This document shows positions 1 through 5,187 of a stretch of 6,456 bases of DNA, piece by piece; the first letter of the stretch is position 1; each line of letters begins with the position of its first letter. This stretch comes from Eubacterium sp. (GTDB lineage Bacteria; Bacillota; Clostridia; Oscillospirales; Acutalibacteraceae), in NCBI GenBank assembly GCA_017543415.1, contig JAFYGD010000111.1:1-6456 (forward strand), read 5' to 3'. The notes under the pieces were generated by a model. The model ran no database searches. It was not told where the DNA came from and saw only the letters and a program-made list of their open reading frames with translations. Made by a program: the position numbers and the translations under genes.

Positions 1-716
1 AATACGGTATTAACAGAATAAGCCTCGGAATGCAGAGCGCGGTTGACAGAGAGCGTTTTGCGCTCGGAAGAGCTGCGGGACGGGACGAGGTTGAAAAAGC
101 AATTAACGGCGCAAGAAACGCCGGTATTGAAAACATAAGCCTTGACCTTATGCTCGGTATACCCAAACAGACGCTCTCCTCGCTTGATGAAAGCCTTGAT
201 TTTATAGATAAAATGAAGGTTCAGCACGTTTCCGCATATATGCTTATAATTGAGGAGGGAACCAAATTTGCAAAAATGCAGGACAGGCTTGACCTTCCCG
301 ACGAGGATACCGTTGCTGAAATGTACCTTAAAACCGTAAACGCGCTTTGCGAAATCGGGCTAAAGCAGTACGAGATAAGCAACTTTGCAAAAACGGGCTT
401 TGAAAGCAGGCACAATCTTAAATACTGGAAGCTTGTTCCCTACCTTGGAATAGGAAAAAGCGCCCACTCGTTTTATAACGGGAAGCGCTTTTACTACGAC
501 AGTGATTTTAACCTTGTACCCGACGGCGAGGGCGGCGGCAGAGAGGAGAAAATTATGCTCGGCTTAAGGCTGAACGAGGGCATTGACAAAAGCCTTGTTA
601 CAAAGCCTTACGCTGAATTAATTGAAAAAGGGCTGTTAACCGAAAAGAATAACCGAATTGCGCTGACGCCCGAAGGAATGCTTATTTCAAACACAATAAT
701 AAACAGACTCACATAA
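1..716 (+). CDS. hemW: HemW-like radical-SAM heme chaperone, 5' end missing
   Basis: The reading frame is open from base 3, upstream of the first ATG at base 30, so the gene enters from the left; 237 codons remain. The residues before that ATG (YGINRISLG) continue the family motif G(V/I)NR(I/L)S(I/L)G(V/M)QS, so the ATG at 30 is internal. Further landmarks are DLMLGIPKQT, the E-x-GT block, QYEISNFA, RHNLKYW (bases 408-428, containing the HNxxYW heme-binding motif), YLGIGKSAHSF and IMLGLRLNEGID. HemW proteins are usually near 375 residues; the CxxxCxxC radical-SAM cluster motif would lie in the missing N-terminal part. The family is related to oxygen-independent coproporphyrinogen oxidase but acts as a cytosolic heme chaperone. 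Oddities: the usual GRxH has Ala in place of His, and the part after HNLKYW (about 95 residues) is shorter than in E. coli HemW as I remember it. The stop codon directly abuts a terminator hairpin. Family assignment is secure; precise function is inferred. Confidence 0.9.
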   Translation, partial: YGINRISLGMQSAVDRERFALGRAAGRDEVEKAINGARNAGIENISLDLMLGIPKQTLSSLDESLDFIDKMKVQHVSAYMLIIEEGTKFAKMQDRLDLPDEDTVAEMYLKTVNALCEIGLKQYEISNFAKTGFESRHNLKYWKLVPYLGIGKSAHSFYNGKRFYYDSDFNLVPDGEGGGREEKIMLGLRLNEGIDKSLVTKPYAELIEKGLLTEKNNRIALTPEGMLISNTIINRLT

Positions 717-742
717 AAAAGGACTGCAGCGGCAGTCCTTTT
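717..742. terminator. Bidirectional intrinsic terminator between convergent genes
   Basis: A perfect 11-bp stem (717-727 pairing with 732-742, core GGACTGC/GCAGTCC) closes a 4-nt AGCG loop. It starts at the base after the hemW stop codon and ends 4 nt from the stop of the convergent permease gene. Read on the minus strand the stem runs into six T residues; on the plus strand only four T precede AATAC, so it should be stronger for the permease transcript. Confidence 0.9.
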
Positions 743-746
743 AATA

Positions 747-1592
747 CTATAAGTGATAAATAATTTCATCGCTCTTCCAGTCAAAAATAATCATACCGAT
801 AATAAGCATAATTACTGCGGTAACGCTGGCGTAGATAAGCATTTTCGGGTGCATCCACTCGCCGGTAAGCACGCATTGCCTGAACAGCTCAATCATTGAG
901 TAAAGCGGGTTAATCTGAATTATCATACGCAGCTTGCTTTCGGGCTTAAAGCGCTCAACGCTGTAAAGAATAGGAAGCATATACATAAGCAGACGCATAA
1001 TAACGTCCCAGATATATTCAATATCCCTGAAATAAACGCAGAGTACGCTGAGAATTAAGCCAACGCCCGTTGAGAAAACAAGGATAATGAACATCGGCAC
1101 GAACATAAACAGGAAGTGCCATGAGAATACGAGCGCTCCGCCGCCGCTGATATTTGTCAGTTTAAAGAACACCCATACCATAATGTAACATACCATTGAA
1201 ATTGCGGTTGTTACAAAGGTTGAAAGAATTGAAGCAAGCGGATACATATATTTAGGCACGTAAACCTTTTTTATAATTGCCGCGTTCCTTCTGAAAGCAG
1301 TCATTGCCTGCTTTGTTGAGGTTACAAAAAACTCATACATAATTCTTCCGGAGAAAAGGAATACAGGATAACATATAACTCCTGCGGCGTGCTTTCCGAG
1401 CAGCCTGCTGAATACAACGGATAAAACTACCATATTCAAAAGGGGCTGGAAAAAGCTCCATAAAATTCCGAGCCAGGAGTTTCTGTACTTAAGCTTAATG
1501 CTTTTTCTTGTTAGCTCGCCAAGAAGGTTTTTATACTTCTTAAACATGCTGACGCCGTGTTGTAATTCGGCCTCCGCATTTTTAACAATCAT
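747..1592 (-). CDS. ABC-2 type polysaccharide/teichoic acid export permease (Wzm/TagG-like)
   Basis: This 281-residue integral membrane protein has the family layout: a charged cytosolic N terminus, then the signature LKYRNSWLGILWSFFQPLL (residues 34-52), and about six hydrophobic segments near residues 41-65, 72-92, 117-145, 156-188, 196-214 and 251-272. The conserved NPLYSMIELFRQ block precedes the last segment. Such permeases pair with an ATPase (TagH/Wzt type) to export lipid-linked wall teichoic acid, O-antigen or capsule glycans. The start MIVKNAE is supported by GAGGTG seven nt upstream (1600-1605); the alternative Met16 has no such site. No ATPase gene adjoins it: downstream is a terminator and convergent hemW, upstream is aroK. 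It has its own promoter (1638-1666). The exported glycan cannot be told from sequence. ABC-2 permease assignment is firm; the polysaccharide subclass is likely. Confidence 0.9.
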   Translation of the reverse strand: MIVKNAEAELQHGVSMFKKYKNLLGELTRKSIKLKYRNSWLGILWSFFQPLLNMVVLSVVFSRLLGKHAAGVICYPVFLFSGRIMYEFFVTSTKQAMTAFRRNAAIIKKVYVPKYMYPLASILSTFVTTAISMVCYIMVWVFFKLTNISGGGALVFSWHFLFMFVPMFIILVFSTGVGLILSVLCVYFRDIEYIWDVIMRLLMYMLPILYSVERFKPESKLRMIIQINPLYSMIELFRQCVLTGEWMHPKMLIYASVTAVIMLIIGMIIFDWKSDEIIYHL

Positions 1593-1619
1593 TTATTTAC
1601 ACCTCGAATCGGGTAATAT

Positions 1620-1633
1620 CATATTCAAATATG
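1620..1633. promoter_or_regulatory. Small palindrome at the permease transcription start, possible operator
   Basis: CATATT-CA-AATATG is a perfect inverted repeat with 6-bp arms that spans the predicted start site (about 1631). The position suits a repressor site, but the region is AT-rich and a palindrome this short can arise by chance. Confidence 0.25.
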
Positions 1634-1637
1634 TGAC

Positions 1638-1666
1638 ATTATAACACATTAATATTTAATTTTCAA
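1638..1666 (-). promoter_or_regulatory. Sigma-A promoter of the export permease
   Basis: On the minus strand a TTGAAA -35 box (1666-1661) is followed by a 17-nt spacer and a perfect TATAAT -10 box (1643-1638), preceded by TGT as an extended -10. Transcription would start near base 1631, giving a leader of about 40 nt. Spacing and hexamers are close to ideal, so the permease probably does not depend on read-through from aroK. Confidence 0.8.
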
Positions 1667-1688
1667 CTTTTTATTTATTAATCGCCTT

Positions 1689-2180
1689 TTATTTGAAAAT
1701 TGAAGCTATATCAAGAGCGGTTTTTCTTGCGCTGTTATCACCGCTGACAACGTAGTCCGCAGCGTCAAGATACTTTTCTCTGCGCTCGTCAAAAAGCGCC
1801 TTTGCGCTTTCCCTGTCCTGAAACAGCGGACGCGTTGAATTTTCACCTATTCTTTCACAAACGGTTTCAAAGGACGCGTCAAGAAAAACCACCTTGCCGC
1901 TCTTCTTAACGGCTTCAACGTTTTCCTTAAAGGTAAGCGTTCCCCCGCCCGTTGAAACAACGCAGTTTTTTGTTTCACCTATTCTGTTGCATATTTCGGC
2001 TTCAAGCTTTCTGAAATACTCTTCTCCGCGGGCGGCAAAAATTGCCTTAACGGCAATACCCTGCTCCTTTTCAATAAGCTCGTCGGTATCAACAAACTTA
2101 CAGCCCATTATTTTTGCAAGCTCTTTGCCTACAACGGTTTTGCCCGCACCCATAAAGCCGCACAGAATTATGTTTTTCAT
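1689..2180 (-). CDS. aroK: Shikimate kinase
   Basis: This 163-residue protein has normal family length and phosphorylates shikimate to shikimate-3-phosphate with ATP, the fifth step of the chorismate pathway, in the cytosol. It shows the Walker A loop GFMGAGKT (residues 8-15), the shikimate/Mg-binding DTD (31-33), R57 in EEYFRKLE, the glycine-rich STGGGT (76-81), and the lid arginine in STRPL (R117), followed by a C-terminal DERREKY substrate arginine. Its ATG overlaps the aroE stop as ATGA (2177-2180), and GAGGAG (2192-2197) lies 11 nt upstream inside aroE, so translation is likely coupled. No hairpin terminator follows in the 96 nt before the permease gene, so read-through is possible. All key residues are present. 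Confidence 0.97.
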   Translation of the reverse strand: MKNIILCGFMGAGKTVVGKELAKIMGCKFVDTDELIEKEQGIAVKAIFAARGEEYFRKLEAEICNRIGETKNCVVSTGGGTLTFKENVEAVKKSGKVVFLDASFETVCERIGENSTRPLFQDRESAKALFDERREKYLDAADYVVSGDNSARKTALDIASIFK

Positions 2181-3025
2181 CTTTTTTCAAGCTCCTCTTT
2201 TGTAAGCTTTGTAACGCGTTCAACTTCGCTTTTTTCAAAGCTTATACCGTTCCATATTTCCTCAGCCGCCACCGCCTGCCATACAAGCATGGGAAGCCCG
2301 TTAACGCATTTTAATCCGCCTTCGCGCGCATACTTTGAAAGCAGGGTTTCTCCCGGATTATAAACGGCGTCAAACACCGCTGCCGATTTACATACGGTTT
2401 CAGGCGCAAGCGGGCTTGATTCGGTATCGGGATACATACCTACGGGCGTTGCGTTAATAATAAGGTCATAGCCTTCATTAACGCTGTCAAGGGTAAGAAT
2501 TCCTGCTCTTTTTGAAAGCCTGTTTTCCATTTCGTCTTTCAGCTTTTTTGCTTTTTCGAGCCCTGTTGTACGAACGGCGAGCGTAACCTCTGCGCCTGCA
2601 AGCGCGCTTTCAAAAGCAAACATCCTTGCAGCGCCGCCCGCACCGAGGATTAACACCCTTCCCCCGAGTTCAATTCCCGCATATTCAAGCGAGCGCAGAA
2701 AACCGATGCTGTCGGTATTATATCCAACGGCTTTTCCGTTTTCGGCAGCAACTGTATTAACCGCGCCGAACATTTCGGCGCGCTTTGAAAGTCCGCCGAG
2801 AAGCGGAATGATATTTACCTTGTGCGGGGCGGTAACATTAAAGCCGTCAAGCTTTATGAGCGTACTCTCAAAAAGCGCGGGCAAAGCGCTTAAGTCAGCC
2901 TCAAAAAGCCCGTAATCCGCACTAAGCGAGCGCAGGGACAACAGGCTTTTATGAATGAAAGGGCTGAGCGTGTGGGAAAGCGGATTTCCCACCAGCCCAA
3001 GCTGTTTTTTAAGTTCGCGTTTCAT
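2177..3025 (-). CDS. aroE: Shikimate dehydrogenase (NADP+)
   Basis: This 282-residue protein reduces 3-dehydroshikimate to shikimate, the substrate of the next gene's product. The N-terminal substrate domain carries GNPLSHTLSP (13-22), NVTAPHK with catalytic Lys69, GAVNT (87-91) and YNTDSIGF with catalytic Asp105. The Rossmann domain has GAGGAAR (128-134) and VRT (151-153), the latter where NADP-specific members carry NRT/S. INATPVGM (190-197), DAVYNP and NGLPMLVWQA (Gln250) complete the C-terminal part. The shikimate-binding serine pair reads T19/S21 here, a conservative change. The start is nine residues before the first glycine motif, as in other family members, with GGGGTG (3036-3041) ten nt upstream. 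It is the first gene of an aroE-aroK unit divergent from acpP. Confidence 0.97.
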   Translation of the reverse strand: MKRELKKQLGLVGNPLSHTLSPFIHKSLLSLRSLSADYGLFEADLSALPALFESTLIKLDGFNVTAPHKVNIIPLLGGLSKRAEMFGAVNTVAAENGKAVGYNTDSIGFLRSLEYAGIELGGRVLILGAGGAARMFAFESALAGAEVTLAVRTTGLEKAKKLKDEMENRLSKRAGILTLDSVNEGYDLIINATPVGMYPDTESSPLAPETVCKSAAVFDAVYNPGETLLSKYAREGGLKCVNGLPMLVWQAVAAEEIWNGISFEKSEVERVTKLTKEELEKR

Positions 3026-3050
3026 TACCGTTTTTCACCCCGAAAACGTA

Positions 3051-3077
3051 TTGACAAAATTAGGAAAAATCTATAAT
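3051..3077 (+). promoter_or_regulatory. Candidate acpP promoter
   Basis: A perfect TTGACA (3051-3056) and perfect TATAAT (3072-3077) are separated by only 15 nt, shorter than the usual 16-18. The start would be near 3084, giving a leader of about 50 nt. Its -10 box and start region overlap those of the oppositely directed aroE promoter. Confidence 0.65.
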
Positions 3078-3080
3078 ATG

Positions 3081-3109
3081 ATAATAACATATAAACAATA
3101 ACTTAACAA
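3081..3109 (-). promoter_or_regulatory. Candidate aroE-aroK promoter
   Basis: On the minus strand TTGTTA (3109-3104), a 17-nt spacer and TATTAT (3086-3081) with an upstream TGT (extended -10) fit a sigma-A promoter. Transcription would start near 3074. The region is AT-rich, so other hexamer pairs are possible. Confidence 0.5.
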
Positions 3110-3120
3110 CAATTTATTTT

Positions 3121-3126
3121 AAGGAG
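3121..3126 (+). promoter_or_regulatory. Ribosome binding site of acpP
   Basis: AAGGAG lies 8 nt before the acpP ATG and fixes the start at 3135. It is a strong site, in line with the high protein level expected of an acyl carrier protein. Confidence 0.85.
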
Positions 3127-3134
3127 AGAGCATA

Positions 3135-3365
3135 ATGCTTTTTGACGAAGTAAAAGAAATACTGGTTGACCAGCTTGGCGTAAGCGAGGATATAATTGAA
3201 CTAAAAACAAGTCTTTATGACGATTTGGATATGGACAGTCTTGACGCGGTTGACCTTGCAATGACTATTGAGGAGCAGTACTCGGTTGAGGTTCCCGATG
3301 AAGCGCTTGAGAATTTCAAAACCGTTGAGGACGTTGTTACTTTCATTGAGAGCCGCATTGATTAA
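3135..3365 (+). CDS. acpP: Acyl carrier protein
   Basis: This 76-residue acidic protein matches the size and four-helix pattern of acyl carrier proteins. The DMDSLDAVDL motif (residues 32-41) holds Ser35, the serine that receives 4'-phosphopantetheine and then carries growing acyl chains in fatty-acid synthesis. The conserved VPDEALENFKTVEDVV (residues 53-68) follows. The gene is not beside plsX or fab genes, where acpP often sits in Firmicutes; it has its own promoter and a strong RBS, diverges from aroE and is followed by glpK. Clostridia may carry several ACP genes, so this could be the main fatty-acid ACP or a paralogue; the canonical sequence favours the former. Confidence 0.93.
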   Translation: MLFDEVKEILVDQLGVSEDIIELKTSLYDDLDMDSLDAVDLAMTIEEQYSVEVPDEALENFKTVEDVVTFIESRID

Positions 3366-3400
3366 TAATATTTTAAGTCATTTTAACCAAATTATCGTGG

Positions 3401-3418
3401 TATATTTTGTATATTTTG
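3401..3418 (+). repeat. Tandem 9-bp direct repeat upstream of glpK
   Basis: TATATTTTG occurs twice back to back with no mismatch (3401-3409, 3410-3418). It lies immediately upstream of, and overlaps, the candidate glpK -35 box. It may be a regulator site or just low-complexity AT sequence. Confidence 0.5.
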
Positions 3419-3443
3419 ATTAATTGAATTATATTAGTATAAA
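3416..3443 (+). promoter_or_regulatory. Candidate glpK promoter
   Basis: TTGATT (3416-3421), a 16-nt spacer and TATAAA (3438-3443) form a moderate sigma-A match. An alternative pair is TTGTAT (3407-3412), 17 nt, TATATT (3430-3435). Either would start transcription just before or at the terminator hairpin at 3448, so the leader RNA would begin with that hairpin. Confidence 0.45.
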
Positions 3444-3447
3444 TAGT

Positions 3448-3482
3448 AAAATAAAGGTTGGGAAACTAACCTTTATTTTTTT
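3448..3482 (+). terminator. Strong intrinsic terminator after acpP, within the glpK leader
   Basis: Bases 3448-3461 pair with 3466-3479 in a 14-bp stem that includes one G-U pair and is closed by a GAAA (GNRA) tetraloop; seven T residues follow (3476-3482, partly in the stem). It is the only terminator-like structure in the 138 nt between acpP and glpK. Only 21 nt separate the T-run from the glpK ATG, too few for another promoter, so glpK transcription must pass through it. It may therefore act as a regulated attenuator as well as the acpP terminator. Confidence 0.9.
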
Positions 3483-3503
3483 GACGGAAAGGAAACAAGA
3501 ATT

Positions 3504-5018
3504 ATGTCTGAAAGTTATGTTATGGCGCTTGACCAGGGTACCACAAGTTCCCGTGCCATTATCTTCAATAAAAAGGGCGAATGCGTTGCAAAAAGCCAGA
3601 ACGAATTTACCCAGTATTATCCCAAAAACGGCTGGGTTGAGCACGACCCCAACGAGATTCTTTTCTCTGTAATCCAGGCTATGATTGGCGCTTTGCGTCC
3701 TGCCGGAACCGAGGATTCCGTTAACCCGAGAGATATTAAGGGTATCGGCATTACCAACCAGAGAGAAACTACAATTATCTGGGATAAGGAAACAGGCAAG
3801 CCCGTATATAACGCTATCGTATGGCAGTGCAGAAGAACTGCAGAATACTGTGAAGAGCTGAAAAAAGAAGGCCTTGACAAATATATTAAGCAGACAACGG
3901 GTCTTCTGATTGACGCATATTTCAGCGCAACAAAAATCAAGTGGATACTTGATAACGTTGACGGCGTACGCGAAAGAGCAGAAAAGGGCGAGCTCCTTTT
4001 CGGTACGATAGATACATGGATTATTTGGAACCTTACAGGCGGTAAGGCGCACGTTACGGATTATTCCAACGCCTGCCGTACAATGCTTTTTGATATTGAA
4101 AAGCTCTGCTGGGATGAAACGCTTTGCGAAAAGCTCGGTATCCCGATGAGCCTGCTCCCCGAGGTTAAGCCCTCAAGCTGCGTTTACGGTTACGTTGACC
4201 GCATTACGGGAATTGAAGAATTAACCGGCATTCCGATTGCAGGCGCTATCGGCGACCAGCCCGGCGCTCTCTTCGGTCAGGGCTGCTTTGAAGCAGGTCA
4301 GGCAAAGAACACCTACGGCACCGGCTGCTTCCTTCTTATGAACACCGGTGAGGAAAGAATTGAAAGCAAATCAAACCTTCTTACGGGTATTGCATGGGGA
4401 CTTGACGGCAAGGTTATTTACGACCTTGAGGGTTCGGCATTTAACGCAGGCTCCGTAATCAAGTGGCTGCGCGACGAGCTTGAGCTTATCGCCGATGCAA
4501 GAGAATGCGATATTCTTGCAGAGGAGGTTCCCGATACAAACGGACTTTACCTTGTTCCCGCGTTTACGGGCCTCGGCGCTCCGTACTGGGATATGTACGC
4601 AAGAGGTATTATGGTAGGTATTACGCGTTCAATCAACAAGCGCCACGTTTGCCGCGCTGTTCTTGAAAGCATTACATACCAGATGACAGACCTTCTTGAA
4701 GCTATGATGAGCGACAGCGACATCGTGCTTAAGGATTTACGCGTTGACGGCGGCGCATCGGTTTCCAACATCATGATGCAGATGCAGGCTGATATGACGG
4801 GCTGCAACGTTAATCGCCCCGTAAACAGAGAGGCTACCGCTCTCGGCGCAGCTTACCTTGCAGGTCTTGCAACGGGCGTTTGGAAGGACTGCGCAGAAAT
4901 TGAAGCAAACCGCAAGGTAGATAAAATCTTTGTTCCCTCAATGCCCGAGGACATCAGAAATAAAAAGTATTCAGACTGGAAGCGTGCGGTTGAACGCTCA
5001 CGCAACTGGGAAAGATAA
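3504..5018 (+). CDS. glpK: Glycerol kinase
   Basis: This 504-residue FGGY-family kinase phosphorylates glycerol to sn-glycerol-3-phosphate with ATP, feeding glycolysis and phospholipid synthesis. Motifs in order are the phosphate loop [10 protein letters not shown] (9-18), WVEHDP (44-49), TNQRETT (84-90, Arg87/Glu88 bind glycerol), [10 protein letters not shown] (138-147, Tyr139), [14 protein letters not shown] (167-180), [10 protein letters not shown] (250-259) with catalytic Asp251, NTYGTGCF (269-276), and the adenine-binding VDGGAS (414-419). Length and catalytic residues are intact. The start has AAGGAAA (3489-3495) eight nt upstream. The stretch before PIAG (residues 236-243) lacks the histidine that HPr phosphorylates in enterococcal GlpK. 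No glpF or glpD adjoins it. A strong terminator hairpin lies in its leader. Confidence 0.97.
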   Translation: MSESYVMALDQGTTSSRAIIFNKKGECVAKSQNEFTQYYPKNGWVEHDPNEILFSVIQAMIGALRPAGTEDSVNPRDIKGIGITNQRETTIIWDKETGKPVYNAIVWQCRRTAEYCEELKKEGLDKYIKQTTGLLIDAYFSATKIKWILDNVDGVRERAEKGELLFGTIDTWIIWNLTGGKAHVTDYSNACRTMLFDIEKLCWDETLCEKLGIPMSLLPEVKPSSCVYGYVDRITGIEELTGIPIAGAIGDQPGALFGQGCFEAGQAKNTYGTGCFLLMNTGEERIESKSNLLTGIAWGLDGKVIYDLEGSAFNAGSVIKWLRDELELIADARECDILAEEVPDTNGLYLVPAFTGLGAPYWDMYARGIMVGITRSINKRHVCRAVLESITYQMTDLLEAMMSDSDIVLKDLRVDGGASVSNIMMQMQADMTGCNVNRPVNREATALGAAYLAGLATGVWKDCAEIEANRKVDKIFVPSMPEDIRNKKYSDWKRAVERSRNWER

Positions 5019-5023
5019 AACAC

Positions 5024-5049
5024 TACGGGCGACAATACTGCCGCCCGTA
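5024..5049 (+). terminator. GC-rich hairpin after glpK, weak terminator candidate
   Basis: TACGGGCG (5024-5031) pairs perfectly with CGCCCGTA (5042-5049) across a 10-nt loop, starting 6 nt after the glpK stop. The stem is strong but no T-run follows; the sequence goes straight into the heptad-repeat element. It may be a leaky terminator or a 3'-end stabilising structure. Confidence 0.5.
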
Positions 5050-5169
5050 TAATTGACAATGTATAATTGATAATGGATAATTAAGGACGGGCTTTGCCCG
5101 TACCAAATATAATGAGCGTGAGCAAAGCTCACCCGAAATTGTCAATTGTCAATTTTCAATTATCAATTA
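5050..5169. mobile_element. MITE-like element with heptad-repeat inverted arms
   Basis: The two ends are imperfect inverted repeats of about 33 bp (roughly 26 positions match), both starting TAATTGA. Each arm is built of 7-bp units: AATTGAC, AATGTAT, AATTGAT, AATGGAT, AATTA on the left (5051-5083), and AATTGTC twice, AATTTTC, AATTATC, AATTA on the right (5137-5169). Between them are two small perfect hairpins, ACGGGC-TTT-GCCCGT (5087-5101) and GTGAGC-AAA-GCTCAC (5118-5132), so a single strand would fold as a three-way junction. GTA flanks both ends (5047-5049, 5170-5172), a possible 3-bp target duplication. There is no ORF, so any movement would need a transposase in trans. I recall similar intergenic repeats in clostridial genomes, but copy number cannot be judged here. 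Confidence 0.6.
5053..5081 (+). promoter_or_regulatory. Promoter-like pair inside the left arm of the element
   Basis: A perfect TTGACA (5053-5058), a 17-nt spacer and GATAAT (5076-5081) point toward the secreted-protein gene. The predicted start (about 5088) would give a leader of about 100 nt holding both small hairpins and the right arm. No better promoter is visible between glpK and base 5188. The heptad units naturally create TTGACA-like words, so chance is possible. Confidence 0.45.
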
Positions 5170-5174
5170 GTATT

Positions 5175-5180
5175 AGGAGG
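5175..5180 (+). promoter_or_regulatory. Ribosome binding site of the secreted-protein gene
   Basis: A full-consensus AGGAGG sits 7 nt before the ATG at 5188, only six bases beyond the right end of the heptad-repeat element. It fixes the start of the incomplete gene. Confidence 0.9.
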
Positions 5181-5187
5181 ATTATTT

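Noticed and set aside
1545..1547. Alternative start of the export permease at Met16
   Set aside because: No purine-rich RBS lies before it, whereas the upstream ATG at 1592 has GAGGTG at good spacing.
1894..2205. A 103-codon plus-strand open frame across aroK and the end of aroE
   Set aside because: It is antisense to the aroK Walker A and STGGGT region, has no convincing RBS and has low-complexity composition; aroK is clearly the real gene.
3421..3431. TAATT-G-AATTA palindrome before glpK as an operator
   Set aside because: It is short and made only of AT words in an AT-rich spacer; I see nothing beyond chance.
3481..3486. TTGACG just after the glpK leader hairpin as a -35 box
   Set aside because: Its -10 box would fall at or after the glpK start codon, so it could not drive the full gene.
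3429..4052. A 207-codon open frame on the minus strand over the glpK start
   Set aside because: It lies antisense to well-conserved glpK codons, crosses the terminator and promoter region, and shows no family motifs; it is a shadow of the glpK reading frame.
5108..5113. A perfect TATAAT in the middle of the MITE-like element
   Set aside because: No -35 box lies 15-19 nt upstream (the region is GC-hairpin sequence) and no TG extension precedes it, so it is not a supported promoter.
5050..5169. The repeated AATTGAC-like units as a CRISPR or iteron array
   Set aside because: Units are 7 bp, contiguous without spacers, degenerate, and arranged as two inverted arms; this fits an inverted-repeat element, not CRISPR repeats or a replication origin.
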